Positions 1-9,064 are shown, counted from the first letter of the stretch. The stretch is 51,390 nucleotides of DNA from Pseudodesulfovibrio sp. (GCA_016342345.1 JAEINO010000025.1:1-51390), one strand, 5' to 3'. Notes: generated from the letters alone by a model not told the origin. Numbers and translations: made by a program.

Positions 1-215
1 ACGGAAAACAATTCGTTGGAATCAAGATAGGATGTGATAGTATAAACGGAATTGTACCCAGCCAAATCCCGGGCAAGACGCACGTGGCCGGACTTGTTAT
101 CCTCGGCTGTACAAACGCAAACAAAATCCAGGCCGAGCCGTTGGCAGGCCCACATGACCCGCATGGCAATCTCGCCGCGATTGGCAATGAGAACCTTGTG
201 TCGGTCAACGTGCAT
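1..215 (-). CDS. Biotin carboxylase N-terminal fragment (runs off the window)
   Basis: The reverse strand from an ATG at 215 reads about 71 residues with no stop before the window edge. The segment KVLIANRGEIAMRVMWACQ is the signature start of the biotin carboxylase N-terminal domain shared by acetyl-CoA, propionyl-CoA and pyruvate carboxylases, which carboxylate biotin with ATP and bicarbonate. Only this fragment is visible, so the parent enzyme cannot be named. The start lies 12 bases after the stop of the PilZ gene, so the two are probably cotranscribed with motAB. A weak GGGA lies 6 bases before the ATG. Confidence 0.8.
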   Translation of the reverse strand, partial: MHVDRHKVLIANRGEIAMRVMWACQRLGLDFVCVCTAEDNKSGHVRLARDLAGYNSVYTITSYLDSNELFS

Positions 216-227
216 GAAAAATCCCGA

Positions 228-608
228 TCAACCCTGTTCGCGTTGCTTCTTGCGCAATTCGATGAGTCTCTTCTGAACCTCCAGAACCAACTTGTCGAGC
301 TTGACCTGTTTCTGACGTTCAAGGTCAACAAAATTGATACCAATGATTCCATTATCAAGAACCCGCATGACCACCGCATTGACTTCACCGAGGAACAGCT
401 TTTTGCTGATCAGCAACTCAATTTTCAGCGGCTGGTTTTCCTTGAACCCCTTGCTCGGATCAAGAACGGCAAACCCCGTTGCGCTCAAATCCTTGACCTC
501 AAAGACCCGCTTCAACGCAGGGAACCGAACAGTCAAGCCGGGAACCTTGGTACGAAAAGCCTTGCGAAGCTGATCGTCGTCATCGGGTATAGTTATTTCG
601 AACCCCAT
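228..608 (-). CDS. PilZ domain protein (putative c-di-GMP effector)
   Basis: The 126-residue product is a single PilZ domain followed by a charged helical tail rich in Lys, Arg and Glu. Near residue 15 is an RKAFR element (RxxxR-like), and further on DLSATGF matches the (D/N)xSxxG motif; together these bind cyclic di-GMP in this family. I chose the ATG at 608 because GGGAGA lies just upstream. A GTG at 620 would put that ribosome site inside the gene. It sits directly downstream of motB, so a role in c-di-GMP control of the flagellar stator or motility is likely but inferred from position. Confidence 0.8.
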   Translation of the reverse strand: MGFEITIPDDDDQLRKAFRTKVPGLTVRFPALKRVFEVKDLSATGFAVLDPSKGFKENQPLKIELLISKKLFLGEVNAVVMRVLDNGIIGINFVDLERQKQVKLDKLVLEVQKRLIELRKKQREQG

Positions 609-659
609 AATCTCTCCCACTAATAAAAATCACGTACGCAGCAATCCATGCTTACAAGC

Positions 660-1406
660 TTACTTGCCCATGACCCGTTTTTCAAGCACGAACTCGACCC
701 GACGATTTTTAGCCCGATAATCATCCGTCGTATTGGGATAAATAGGATTCAGATATGCCAACCCCGTGGCAGTCAACCGCGTGGATTCAAGTCCCATCTT
801 GAGTAACTCTCGCAGTACATTAACAGCCCGCAATGCAGAAATTTCCCAGTTATCCACGAATCTCGATTTCTGGCTGGGACGAACATTATCCGTATAGCCG
901 ATAATCTTGATATTCTGATCCTTATGCTGAATGAAAAAATCCTTCAGTGTGGTAACCATTTGCACACCCTTGGGTGTAAGCGAGACCTGACCTGACTTAA
1001 ACATGACATCACCTGGAACACGAATGGTAATGACACCGTCCTCGAAATGAGCACTGACAAGTCCTTCCACGCCCTTCTTGGTCTGCAGAGTCTTGACCTC
1101 GGCAAAGACCTTTCGTTGTGATTCGATGATCTGGCGACGCATGAGGGCCTGATCAATAAGCACACCAGCCTCTTCTCGAGTGATCTTACTGGTAGCAATC
1201 TTGTCCATCTTGCCCTGAAGGGCCTGGGTCACGGAAGAAAAGGTCTCCGAGAATTTCTCGGTATCCAGAGTGGACATGGAATAAAGTAATACGAAAAAAA
1301 CCAGAAGCAGCATGGAAAGATCAGCAAACGTGGTCAGCCACTCACTGCCTCCATCGCTATCGCCCTCGTCGTCGTAAGCCATGACAAATTCATGTTCATC
1401 ATTCAT
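660..1406 (-). CDS. motB: Flagellar motor protein MotB
   Basis: The 248-residue product is a stator subunit that anchors the MotA/MotB proton (or sodium) channel to peptidoglycan. After a short acidic cytoplasmic tail comes one membrane helix, roughly residues 27-45 (LSMLLLVFFVLLYSMS), preceded by FAD whose Asp29 matches the conserved ion-carrying aspartate. The C-terminal half is an OmpA-like domain with IIGYTDN and RAKNRRVEFVLE. Length is normal for the family. Its start overlaps the motA stop by one base (TGATG), which suggests translational coupling. Confidence 0.93.
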   Translation of the reverse strand: MNDEHEFVMAYDDEGDSDGGSEWLTTFADLSMLLLVFFVLLYSMSTLDTEKFSETFSSVTQALQGKMDKIATSKITREEAGVLIDQALMRRQIIESQRKVFAEVKTLQTKKGVEGLVSAHFEDGVITIRVPGDVMFKSGQVSLTPKGVQMVTTLKDFFIQHKDQNIKIIGYTDNVRPSQKSRFVDNWEISALRAVNVLRELLKMGLESTRLTATGLAYLNPIYPNTTDDYRAKNRRVEFVLEKRVMGK

Positions 1407-2158
1407 CAGTTCTTCTCACGCTCGTTTGGAGCCAGGAAAGATGAAAGCTTTTCGTAGACAAGCCTGGGGTTATTGTTTTCCAGAATTGATTTGGCACCTT
1501 CAAAAATGACTTCCAGATGCAACTGTTCCTGCAAGGTCCGAGCCTTGAGTTTTGCGGCAATTGGAATAAAGAGCAACGTGGACATGGCCGAACCGTAGAA
1601 AGTCGTCAGTAGTGCAACCGCCATGGCCGGACCAATGGATTTCGGATCATCAAGCTGTGACAGCATCTGCACAAGGCCAATGAGTGTACCCATCATCCCG
1701 AAAGAAGGAGCCAGCGAGGCAAGCCGCTTGAAGACATCCTGCCCCACCTGATGACGCCGCCGCATGGAAGTGATTTCAATCGACAGGGTTGACCGGATGA
1801 GTGATGGATCAGCATTGTCGGCAATAAGCTGACAGGATTTTTTGAGAACCATGTTTTCGGTCTGGACATTCTCAAGAGCAATGAGCCCCTCTCGACGACT
1901 GATCTCAGCAACCTTGACCATGATATTGACAACGTCGCGAACTTTGCTTTTTCGTTGTACGAACATCTTGAATGCTGCGTTAAAGGCTTGTATGACTTCT
2001 TCAAAGGGGAAAGCCACCATAATTGAGGCAAGAGTTCCACCGACAACAATCATCATGCCGGGAATGTTGATGAAAACATCCACAGCACCACCAATGACAA
2101 TGGCTCCCATAATGAGAGACAAACCCACGGCAAGACCAAGTAACGTCACGATATCCAT
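1406..2158 (-). CDS. motA: Flagellar motor protein MotA
   Basis: The 250-residue product is a MotA/PomA-type stator subunit with about four membrane helices. The N-terminal pair includes GLSLIMGAIVIGG and PGMMIVVGGTLASIM. The cytoplasmic loop carries charged residues (SMRRRHQVGQDVFKRLA), and the C-terminal pair includes APSFGMMGTLIGLVQML and FYGSAMSTLLFIPIA. The short loop and TLASIMVAFPFEE resemble the PomA/MotA2 group more than E. coli MotA. It is the first gene of the leftward motA-motB-pilZ-carboxylase unit. Confidence 0.93.
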   Translation of the reverse strand: MDIVTLLGLAVGLSLIMGAIVIGGAVDVFINIPGMMIVVGGTLASIMVAFPFEEVIQAFNAAFKMFVQRKSKVRDVVNIMVKVAEISRREGLIALENVQTENMVLKKSCQLIADNADPSLIRSTLSIEITSMRRRHQVGQDVFKRLASLAPSFGMMGTLIGLVQMLSQLDDPKSIGPAMAVALLTTFYGSAMSTLLFIPIAAKLKARTLQEQLHLEVIFEGAKSILENNNPRLVYEKLSSFLAPNEREKN

Positions 2159-2249
2159 AAATCGAGCCTATCCTTAATTTCAATTCGGTCCGTTGCTGAT
2201 TCAAACCCCTACTCGGCGCATACAAACAATGCGAAACAAAGGAATCAAC

Positions 2250-3077
2250 ATGAAATACCACGAGATCATACAACATTCTGCCGCATATATACAAGAAAAA
2301 CTAGGCATAATTCAAAATGGCACTGTCGGCCTTGTTACGGGCACCGGCCTGGGAGCGCTGACCGAAGCAATCGGAAACCAGAAATATCTTCCATACGAAG
2401 ACATCCCGAATTTTCCGATGTCCACTGTTTCGAGCCATGCCGGACGCCTGATCAAGGGCGATATATCAGGAACACCAGTCGTTGCCCTGCATGGCCGATT
2501 CCATCTGTACGAAGGGTTCGATGCCCGGGAAGTGACACACGGCATCCGCACTCTGGGAGAAATGGGAATCAGGACCCTGATACTGACAAACGCAGCCGGA
2601 GCTCTCAACCCGTCCTTTGAAACAGGCTCTCCAATGATCATCGAGGATCATATAAATCTGACCGGAACAACACCCTTGCGCGGCAAAAACCACGATGCAT
2701 GGGGCGACCGGTTTCCTGACATGTGTGCAGTATACAACCCCGAACTGCGCAACCTTGCCATCAAGAAAGCTCTTGAATCGGGCATTCGCCTGGAGCGCGG
2801 CGTCTTCCTCCAGATCATGGGTCCCAACATGGAAACCCCTGCTGAAACCCGTATGTATAAGGCTATGGGGGCCGACGCAATAGGCATGTCAACATGCATG
2901 GAAGCCATTGCCGCGCACCACATGGGCATCAAGCTGCTCGGCATTTCCTGCCTGACAAACAAGAACCTCCCGGACTGCATGCAGGAAGCCGCCCTAGATG
3001 CTGTCATTGCCCAAGCTGAAAAATCATCTGCTGCCATGACCAAACTTATCAGAGCCATCCTAAAGGAAATCGCGTAA
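2250..3077 (+). CDS. punA: Purine nucleoside phosphorylase (trimeric PNP type)
   Basis: The 275-residue product splits 6-oxopurine nucleosides with phosphate into base and ribose 1-phosphate. Family motifs visible are GTGLG (phosphate loop), HGRFHLYEG, TNAAGALN and GPNMETPAE, whose Glu contacts the base. CLTNKN has Asn where methylthioadenosine phosphorylases have Asp, which favours guanosine/inosine as substrate. I chose the ATG at 2250 because AAAGGA precedes it and the length then fits the family; an in-frame start at 2193 would add 19 unlikely residues. It is divergent from motA with about 90 bases between. Confidence 0.9.
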   Translation: MKYHEIIQHSAAYIQEKLGIIQNGTVGLVTGTGLGALTEAIGNQKYLPYEDIPNFPMSTVSSHAGRLIKGDISGTPVVALHGRFHLYEGFDAREVTHGIRTLGEMGIRTLILTNAAGALNPSFETGSPMIIEDHINLTGTTPLRGKNHDAWGDRFPDMCAVYNPELRNLAIKKALESGIRLERGVFLQIMGPNMETPAETRMYKAMGADAIGMSTCMEAIAAHHMGIKLLGISCLTNKNLPDCMQEAALDAVIAQAEKSSAAMTKLIRAILKEIA

Positions 3078-3155
3078 AGTACCGAATAAGCACATGAGTG
3101 CCTATAGCCTCCGGCTTGGTACAGAACTTCAATTGAAAAACCGGGATGACACCTC

Positions 3156-3815
3156 ATGAATAAAGCGGCCATGATTCTCATGATGATTCTCACCACCATT
3201 TTCGCATCAGGATGCGGCAATCGCATGTGGGAAAGCACCAAGAAAACAACTTCGGACACATACGACTTCATGTTCGACACCGCACCAACGACTCGTTCAT
3301 ACCACGATGCGACCTCAATCCCCATCATCGAACTCAATTACCAGGCTGCGGACACCATCTATTCAAACGTCGGACAATTTGAACTCTCCAAGCATTCCGC
3401 CATATTTGTTCGCGCCTTCACAAACCAGAACGATCCAAGCGACAACTCAATTTTCGGACAAGTCGTAACCGAACAGATCGCAGATCGTCTGGTCCAACGC
3501 GGCGTACTCATTACAGACGGAGAACCCGGCGAGACTGATTCTGCTTATGCAAAAGACATTTCTCAAACTGATTACCGAACCATGAATTCAAACAAATTAA
3601 GCAAACTGCCACCACGAGCCGCAATGCTCTCCGGCACCTACGTCATCGGCGACAATTATATCTACATGGCAGCCAAAATTACCAGACTTGTCGACAAAAC
3701 CGTTATCTCCGGTCACAACTGGACACTTCCGATCACTGATAACATTCGCCAAATGTTACCCCAACTCAAACTTGATGAAGGGCTTGAACCCTCCGTCAAA
3801 ACCAAATTCAACTGA
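3156..3815 (+). CDS. FlgO-like outer membrane lipoprotein
   Basis: The 219-residue product starts with a lipoprotein signal peptide ending in the lipobox ASGC near residue 20. The body resembles the FlgO domain: SIFGQVVTEQIADRLVQRGV, then AAMLSGTYVIGDNYIYMAAKIT and a stretch ending HNWTLPI. FlgO proteins are outer-membrane lipoproteins linked to flagella or surface structures in Vibrio. Its place near motAB agrees with that but does not prove it. The gene stands alone and is followed by a clear hairpin terminator. Confidence 0.65.
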   Translation: MNKAAMILMMILTTIFASGCGNRMWESTKKTTSDTYDFMFDTAPTTRSYHDATSIPIIELNYQAADTIYSNVGQFELSKHSAIFVRAFTNQNDPSDNSIFGQVVTEQIADRLVQRGVLITDGEPGETDSAYAKDISQTDYRTMNSNKLSKLPPRAAMLSGTYVIGDNYIYMAAKITRLVDKTVISGHNWTLPITDNIRQMLPQLKLDEGLEPSVKTKFN

Positions 3816-3827
3816 CCAGCCAACAAG

Positions 3828-3857
3828 AAGAGCCACCGGAATACCGATGGCTCTTTC
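3828..3857. terminator. Bidirectional hairpin terminator
   Basis: AAGAGCCA-C-CGG pairs with CCG-A-TGGCTCTT around a 4-base loop. T residues follow on the plus strand, and AAG runs flank it on the other. It lies between the convergent lipoprotein gene (ending 3815) and korC (ending 3881) and can serve both. Confidence 0.75.
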
Positions 3858-3880
3858 CATTTGAATCATACAAAATCGAA

Positions 3881-4486
3881 CTATCTGCGAGTCAGGTCCT
3901 CTTCATCACGCCAGACATCGCCGACATCGTCGCCCCATTGCTTTTTGGCAAGACGGTAACCAAGGTTGAACGCCTTGGTATTTATGGCCTTGATCTTGGA
4001 CGGAAGCACGGACTCCAGGCTTTTGCGCATAGTCCCCTGATTCACAAAGGGAAGCAGGAAGGAGAGAGAGCCAAGCACCACGGTATTCATGGCCTGAGCA
4101 ATGCCAATCTTGTCTTTGGCAAGATTGGTAAACGGAAGACCAAGGAACCTGTTTGTCGGGGATTGCTTGACCAGATCAGACTCCACCACCAGAACACCAC
4201 CCGATTTCAGGTAGGGATAGTAGGTGTTACAGGCCTCCTGAGAAAGAGCCACAAGCAGATCAAGGCTCTCCGCCTTCGGATAGCTGATGGGCTTTGAACT
4301 GATCACCAGATCACAGCGGCTCGAACCACCACGAGCTTCAGGGCCGTAACTCTGGGTTTGGGTTACGTTGTACCCATGGCCCAAGGCAAGCCCCTGACCC
4401 ATGATCTTGCCCAAAGTGATGATGCCCTGACCGCCCAGGCCGGAAAACCGGATTTCAAATCTATCAAGTTCTTGCGGCGATTTCAT
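3881..4486 (-). CDS. korC: 2-oxoacid:ferredoxin oxidoreductase, gamma subunit (KorC-like)
   Basis: The 201-residue product is the gamma subunit of a 2-oxoacid:acceptor oxidoreductase, probably 2-oxoglutarate-type. The N-terminal FSGLGGQGIITLGKIMGQG and YGPEARGGSSRCDLVIS are the family hallmarks. The complex decarboxylates a 2-oxoacid to its acyl-CoA and reduces ferredoxin, which supplies the incomplete or branched TCA route in sulfate reducers. It is the last gene of korDABC; its ATG follows directly on the korB stop. The exact 2-oxoacid (2-oxoglutarate or branched chain) cannot be fixed from sequence alone. Confidence 0.88.
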   Translation of the reverse strand: MKSPQELDRFEIRFSGLGGQGIITLGKIMGQGLALGHGYNVTQTQSYGPEARGGSSRCDLVISSKPISYPKAESLDLLVALSQEACNTYYPYLKSGGVLVVESDLVKQSPTNRFLGLPFTNLAKDKIGIAQAMNTVVLGSLSFLLPFVNQGTMRKSLESVLPSKIKAINTKAFNLGYRLAKKQWGDDVGDVWRDEEDLTRR

Positions 4487-5338
4487 CTACTTGCCCCCCT
4501 TGACGGTCTTCTTCTGAAACTCAGCCTTCATGGCAAAGTAACGTTCCTCAAAGCCGGGACGATCCTTGGCAACAAACACACCGATAGGCAAACGGTCTTC
4601 GCGCTGATCTTCAGGCAATTCTTCATATCGCTCCACGGAAATGGCAGCTTTTTTCATCCATTTATACATATCAACAGGAGATTTATACTTATTTTTGCGA
4701 CCATATTGCGTGTGGCACGGCGTGATAGCCTCAACCAAGCTGAAACCGGGACGCGCAATGGCCTCGGTCATAATCTTTTCAAGTTTCCTGACATGGAAAA
4801 CGGTACCACGGGCCACATAGTTTGCACCGGCACCCTTGGCTAATTCCACGGTATCAAAGCTCTTGTCCAACTGACCATAGGGACTGGTCATGGTGGTCGA
4901 CCCCAATGGAGTGGCAGGGGAACTCTGACCACCGGTCATGCCATAGATATTGTTGTTCAACACCAGAGCCGTAACGCCTATATTGCGACGAGCTGCGTGA
5001 ATCAGGTGGTTGCCACCTATGGACAAGGCATCCCCGTCACCCATGATGGTGATAACATTGAGTTTCGGATTAGCCATCTTGATCCCGGTGGCAAAAGTCA
5101 ATGCACGACCATGGGTGGTGTGAATGGTGTTAAAATCCACATACACGGCAAGACGACCTGAACAACCAATGCCCGCGACAACAACAACGTCATCTCGCGG
5201 AATGCCCAGGGAATGGATGCTGCGAATCAGGGTTCCCAGCACGATTCCATGGCCGCAACCGGCGCACAGGACATGTGGAAACTTCTTATTGTGCCTCAGA
5301 TACTGATGAATTATTTCATTTCCTGTTATTTCACTCAT
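4487..5338 (-). CDS. korB: 2-oxoacid:ferredoxin oxidoreductase, beta subunit (thiamine-PP binding)
   Basis: The 283-residue product is the TPP-binding beta subunit. Early Cys residues (LCAGCGHG and GIGCSGR) match the family pattern. The thiamine-pyrophosphate motif begins GDGDALSIGGNHLIHAARRN and ends near NNNIYGMTGGQ. Length is normal. It acts in the cytoplasm with KorA, KorC and the ferredoxin-like KorD. The gene lies 4 bases after the korA stop. Confidence 0.9.
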   Translation of the reverse strand: MSEITGNEIIHQYLRHNKKFPHVLCAGCGHGIVLGTLIRSIHSLGIPRDDVVVVAGIGCSGRLAVYVDFNTIHTTHGRALTFATGIKMANPKLNVITIMGDGDALSIGGNHLIHAARRNIGVTALVLNNNIYGMTGGQSSPATPLGSTTMTSPYGQLDKSFDTVELAKGAGANYVARGTVFHVRKLEKIMTEAIARPGFSLVEAITPCHTQYGRKNKYKSPVDMYKWMKKAAISVERYEELPEDQREDRLPIGVFVAKDRPGFEERYFAMKAEFQKKTVKGGK

Positions 5339-5342
5339 ATCA

Positions 5343-6488
5343 CTACCCCTGCATGATGACCTTGAGAATTTCCGAGGGAGTGACGATCTGGCCGTCTATG
5401 CGGTTGATGGTACGGACCGGAACCCGCCCCATGTTAACACGCTTCACCTCGCGGGACATCTGACCCATATTCATTTCGGGCACAATCAGGGACTTGGCGT
5501 GAGCCAGGACCCTTTCAGTATGCCTGCGGGGATACGGGAACAGGGTCTTCAATTTCAACAACCCGGCCTTGACGCCATTTTCACGCGCCTGCTGCACAGC
5601 CAATTCCGCGGAACGGGCCACACAACCGTATGCAATAACAACAACATCGGCATCATCAGTATCTATTTCCTCCACAAGCTGGATATCATAGAAGAACTGA
5701 TCGATCTTACGATGGATGCGTTCCATGAGCTCAACGACCTCCTCTGGTCGCTGAGAAGGAAAACCATTGCGGTCATGAGTCAAACCCGTGACATGAAAAC
5801 GGTAACCGGAACCAATGGGAGGCATGGGCGACACGCCACGCACGGTCTCCTCATACGGCTTGTACCATTCTGGAGGCATGCTCGGGATCGTGCGGGAAAA
5901 GACTTCAAACTCGCCCTCATTGGGAATCTCGATCTTCTCGCGGGTATGGGCAGTGACCTCGTCCAGAAGCAGAATGACCGGAGTGCGATACTTCTCTGCC
6001 ATATTAAAGGCCGTAATGGTCATCTCCAGACATTCCTGCACATTGGAAGCGGAAAGCACGATAATCGGATGATCGCCATGAGTACCCCATCGAGCTTGCT
6101 GCACGTCACCCTGCGCCGGACATGTCGGCAAACCAGTGGACGGCCCGCCACGCATGACATTAACCAGCACCACCGGAGTTTCAGCCATTATGGCGTATCC
6201 AAGATTTTCCTGCATCAGCGAAAAGCCCGGCCCCGACGTTGCGGTCATGGCCTTGCGACCGGCAAGCGATGCGCCGATGATTGCTCCCATGCTGGCGATT
6301 TCGTCTTCAAGCTGAATAAAAACTCCGTCTTCGGTTTTGGGCAACCTGGCCGACATGATTTCCATGATCTCCGTAGACGGAGTAATGGGATATCCACCAT
6401 AAAAAGAACACCCTGCCAAAAGCGCACCCTCGACAACAGCTTCATTGCCAAGGGCGAAAATTTCCTTGCGTTTCTTGCGTCTGGCCAT
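5343..6488 (-). CDS. korA: 2-oxoacid:ferredoxin oxidoreductase, alpha subunit
   Basis: The 381-residue alpha subunit begins with LGNEAVVEGALLAGCSFYGGYPITPSTE, abbreviated here to its key part GGYPITPSTE, the substrate/TPP contact region. This is followed by TATSGPGFSLM and RGGPSTGLPT, both diagnostic of alpha subunits. A C-terminal transketolase-like part (VIAYGCVARSAELAV) is present, so alpha domains I and II are fused as in 2-oxoglutarate and branched-chain enzymes. It sits between korD and korB with gaps of 4-6 bases, so it belongs to one leftward operon. Confidence 0.9.
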   Translation of the reverse strand: MARRKKRKEIFALGNEAVVEGALLAGCSFYGGYPITPSTEIMEIMSARLPKTEDGVFIQLEDEIASMGAIIGASLAGRKAMTATSGPGFSLMQENLGYAIMAETPVVLVNVMRGGPSTGLPTCPAQGDVQQARWGTHGDHPIIVLSASNVQECLEMTITAFNMAEKYRTPVILLLDEVTAHTREKIEIPNEGEFEVFSRTIPSMPPEWYKPYEETVRGVSPMPPIGSGYRFHVTGLTHDRNGFPSQRPEEVVELMERIHRKIDQFFYDIQLVEEIDTDDADVVVIAYGCVARSAELAVQQARENGVKAGLLKLKTLFPYPRRHTERVLAHAKSLIVPEMNMGQMSREVKRVNMGRVPVRTINRIDGQIVTPSEILKVIMQG

Positions 6489-6494
6489 GAATTT

Positions 6495-6767
6495 TTACGC
6501 TCCCTTCCCGGTTGCGGTCTTCTTGTCAGAATTCTCGGATTTATCTTTTTGCGGAAACTCCTTGTCCCGGACCACGATGGCAAAATCCGGACAGTGCAAC
6601 TCGCAAAATCCGCAACGAATGCAATCCTCTTCACGCACTACCGTACACTTTCCCTGAGCATTCAGCTCAAGCACCTTGGCCGGACAGAACTCGACACAAA
6701 TGCCGCAGCCCTTACACCAGTCAGGATACACGGTAACCTTGCTTTTTCCCTTGTCTTTTTTGGCCAT
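6495..6767 (-). CDS. korD: 2x[4Fe-4S] ferredoxin-like delta subunit
   Basis: The 90-residue product carries two classic [4Fe-4S] motifs, CKGCGICVEFCP and CIRCGFCELHCP. It is flanked by lysine-rich ends (MAKKDKGK, and a Lys/Ser/Asp tail). It probably carries electrons from the KorABC active site to ferredoxin. The start at 6767 is set by GGAAGGAGCT directly before the ATG; an in-frame start at 6830 would add 21 residues with no such site. It is the first gene of the korDABC operon. Confidence 0.88.
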   Translation of the reverse strand: MAKKDKGKSKVTVYPDWCKGCGICVEFCPAKVLELNAQGKCTVVREEDCIRCGFCELHCPDFAIVVRDKEFPQKDKSENSDKKTATGKGA

Positions 6768-7027
6768 AGCTCCTTCCAACACTGCTACGTTTTCAAATAC
6801 AACACCCTGTAACTCGCACCACCAAAACACACCTTGCCAACCTAAAATATTATTATTTCAAGCAACAACGACTCACCAAGTGAGTCTTCATTTCATACGA
6901 TTGCATACAGCCCATAGTAACGTATCCATGGACACCATGATCCAAAACTGAACAAGCATCGGAAAACACGATGTTCAACCGACGTTTCCTGACCCGTATA
7001 CGAAGAAAAAGAATAAATCTAGATAAA

Positions 7028-7666
7028 CTACACAGAGAGGATAGCAAGGGCATTAACCACCGAAGCAGCCAGAGCAGAGCCGCCCTTTCTACCTTCAATG
7101 GCAATATAGGGGATATCACGGCTCATGAGCAAAGCCTTGGACTCGGCAGCGTTGACAAACCCGACGGGCATGCCAACCACAAGAGCAGGAGAAGCTTCAC
7201 CGTTATCGAAATGCTCAACCAGACGAATAAGTGCAGTGGGCGCATTTCCAATCACGTATATTTCAGGTTTGATCTCTTTGACAGCTATATCAACCGCAGC
7301 CCTGGCACGGGTAATGCCCTCGGACTTTGCCCGGGAGATAACGCGCTCATCATTCATGAGACAATGCACGGTACCTGCAAGTGGCTCCAGACGCCGAACA
7401 GGAATTCCGCGCTTGGCCATCTCGGTATCAGTTACGATTGTAGCACCGTTTCGGAGTGCATTCAGACCGGATTCTATGGCATCAGGATGAAAACGAACAA
7501 GTTTAAGCAACTCAAAATCCGCCGTTGTGTGAATCATCCGGCGCACAATTTCCCATTTTTCGTTTTCAAAAGGACGCGGTTTCGGTACTTCCGAATCAAT
7601 AATTCGGAAAGATTCAGCTTCGATATCTTCCGGTTTCATGAAGTTTTGCAGTGTAATATTGCTCAT
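7028..7666 (-). CDS. cbiC: Precorrin-8X methylmutase
   Basis: The 212-residue product belongs to the CbiC/CobH family, which moves the C-11 methyl of (cobalt-)precorrin-8 to C-12 to form (cobyr)hydrogenobyrinate in cobalamin synthesis. RRMIHTTADFE contains the conserved catalytic His. IVTDTEMAKRGI and NAPTALIRL, and the end with GMPVGFVNAAESK, are family motifs. No other cobalamin gene lies in the window. It is the last gene of a six-gene leftward run behind a transporter and deoC, 12 bases after the deoC stop. I see no clear terminator after it; the 260 bases to korD hold no gene. Confidence 0.9.
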   Translation of the reverse strand: MSNITLQNFMKPEDIEAESFRIIDSEVPKPRPFENEKWEIVRRMIHTTADFELLKLVRFHPDAIESGLNALRNGATIVTDTEMAKRGIPVRRLEPLAGTVHCLMNDERVISRAKSEGITRARAAVDIAVKEIKPEIYVIGNAPTALIRLVEHFDNGEASPALVVGMPVGFVNAAESKALLMSRDIPYIAIEGRKGGSALAASVVNALAILSV

Positions 7667-7678
7667 AACAGCACCCTT

Positions 7679-8335
7679 TTAACCGGAAATAATGACAACG
7701 GATGCAGATGCACCAATACGACTTGCCCCGGCTTCGATCATGGTAAGTGCATCTTTATATGTAGATATACCGCCACTGGCCTTGACTCCGATATCAGGAC
7801 CAACAGTCCTGCGCATCAACTTGACGGCTTCCACAGTGGCCCCACCCGGTCCAAAACCAGTGCTGGTTTTGACAAAAGATGCTCCGGCATCCACGCTCAA
7901 CAAACACGCTTTTACAACTTCATCATCAGACAACATCGCGGTTTCAAGAATGACTTTAACCGGAAAACCATCTGCAGCATGAACCACGGCCTGAATATCC
8001 CTGAGAACAAGAGCGGTATCCCCTCCCTTGAAGGCCCCAATATTCATGACCATATCAATCTCTCGAGCACCCCGCTGAACAACATCCCGCGTCTCGTAGG
8101 CTTTTACTTCAGGCAATGTCGCACCCAAGGGAAAACCCACCACGGAAACCGGAGTCGGGATTTTGTCCTTAAGAATCGAGCATATTGGAGAAATCATGGA
8201 CGGGTTGACACACACACCATAGAAACCAAAACGCACGGCCTGGGAGCAAAAATCTTCCAACTCCCGAACCGTAGCGGCAGGTTTCAGCAACGTATGATCA
8301 ATGTAAGCCGCAATATCCGTAGGCGACAATACCAT
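7679..8335 (-). CDS. deoC: Deoxyribose-phosphate aldolase
   Basis: The 218-residue product splits 2-deoxyribose 5-phosphate into glyceraldehyde 3-phosphate and acetaldehyde. Visible motifs are DHTLLKP at the start, IDMVMNIGA, and FVKTSTGFGPGGAT with the Schiff-base lysine. VKASGGI carries the second catalytic lysine. Length is normal for the short bacterial type. The start codon abuts the stop of the upstream permease, so translation is probably coupled. Its place behind an amino-acid transporter is odd; it may make sense with the nucleoside phosphorylase elsewhere in the window, but that is only inference. Confidence 0.92.
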   Translation of the reverse strand: MVLSPTDIAAYIDHTLLKPAATVRELEDFCSQAVRFGFYGVCVNPSMISPICSILKDKIPTPVSVVGFPLGATLPEVKAYETRDVVQRGAREIDMVMNIGAFKGGDTALVLRDIQAVVHAADGFPVKVILETAMLSDDEVVKACLLSVDAGASFVKTSTGFGPGGATVEAVKLMRRTVGPDIGVKASGGISTYKDALTMIEAGASRIGASASVVIISG

Positions 8336-9052
8336 TTAACGATCCCTCGCCTGGTAACGGGAAAGCTGCGCTTCCATGCGACGACTGATGGATGTCAAAA
8401 TATAACAAACAACAAAATACAAGGCCGCAATTGTTATCCAGACCTCAAAAGAACCGATCATTTCCCGGTTATCCACTTGCACTCCGGTTCGCGTGAGTTC
8501 GTTAACGCCAATAACCGAGGCCAGCGATGTGTCCTTGGTCAGAGACACGAACTGATTCACGAACGATGGAATCATGTTCCGAAGAGCCTGCGGCAAGATA
8601 ACGAAGCGCATGGCCTGGTATTTGGACAAACCGGAACCGCGAGCGGCCTCCATCTGTCCACTGGGCAAGGCCACCACGCCAGCACGGACGATCTCGCCGA
8701 TATAAGCACCAGTGAAGATCATGAAGCACACCATGGTGGTGGTAAAGGCGGGCAAGGACTGCCCGAGCAGAACCGGTGCCAGAAAAAAGAACCAGAAGAT
8801 AAGCAAAAGAAGCGGCATGCCGCGAATCATTTCAATATAGAAAACTGCCGGATACTTGATCCACCACTTCTTTGACAAGCGCATGAGACCGGCAGCAAGG
8901 CCTATCCAAAACGCACCAAAGATACCGGCAATGGCCAATATTATAGCAGCAGCAAGGCCCCCAATGTTATGGATGTACGGAAAGATCCCATCCAGCTTGG
9001 CAGCACCCCAAAGAAAATAATCAAAGTTGTCTATTACGATATCCCAATGCAT
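8336..9052 (-). CDS. Polar amino-acid ABC transporter permease 2 (GltK-like)
   Basis: The 238-residue inner-membrane permease has about five helices and the HisM/GltK family EAA loop: EAARGSGLSKYQAMRFVILPQ is shortened here to its key part, GSGLSKYQAM...LPQALR. RGMPLLLLIFWFFF near residue 90 is also typical. It pairs with the upstream permease to form the channel of an importer for polar amino acids, most like glutamate/aspartate systems. The start at 9052 lies 12 bases after the upstream permease stop. Confidence 0.87.
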   Translation of the reverse strand: MHWDIVIDNFDYFLWGAAKLDGIFPYIHNIGGLAAAIILAIAGIFGAFWIGLAAGLMRLSKKWWIKYPAVFYIEMIRGMPLLLLIFWFFFLAPVLLGQSLPAFTTTMVCFMIFTGAYIGEIVRAGVVALPSGQMEAARGSGLSKYQAMRFVILPQALRNMIPSFVNQFVSLTKDTSLASVIGVNELTRTGVQVDNREMIGSFEVWITIAALYFVVCYILTSISRRMEAQLSRYQARDR

Positions 9053-9064
9053 TACCGGCTTCTC

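Noticed and set aside
5499-6812. 437-codon plus-strand open frame over korA/korD
   Set aside because: Antisense to well-supported genes, with no recognisable domain and no ribosome site.
6971-8875. 634-codon plus-strand open frame
   Set aside because: It lies wholly antisense to cbiC, deoC and the permease gene and is His/Arg/Asn-rich without any domain; it is a shadow of codon bias.
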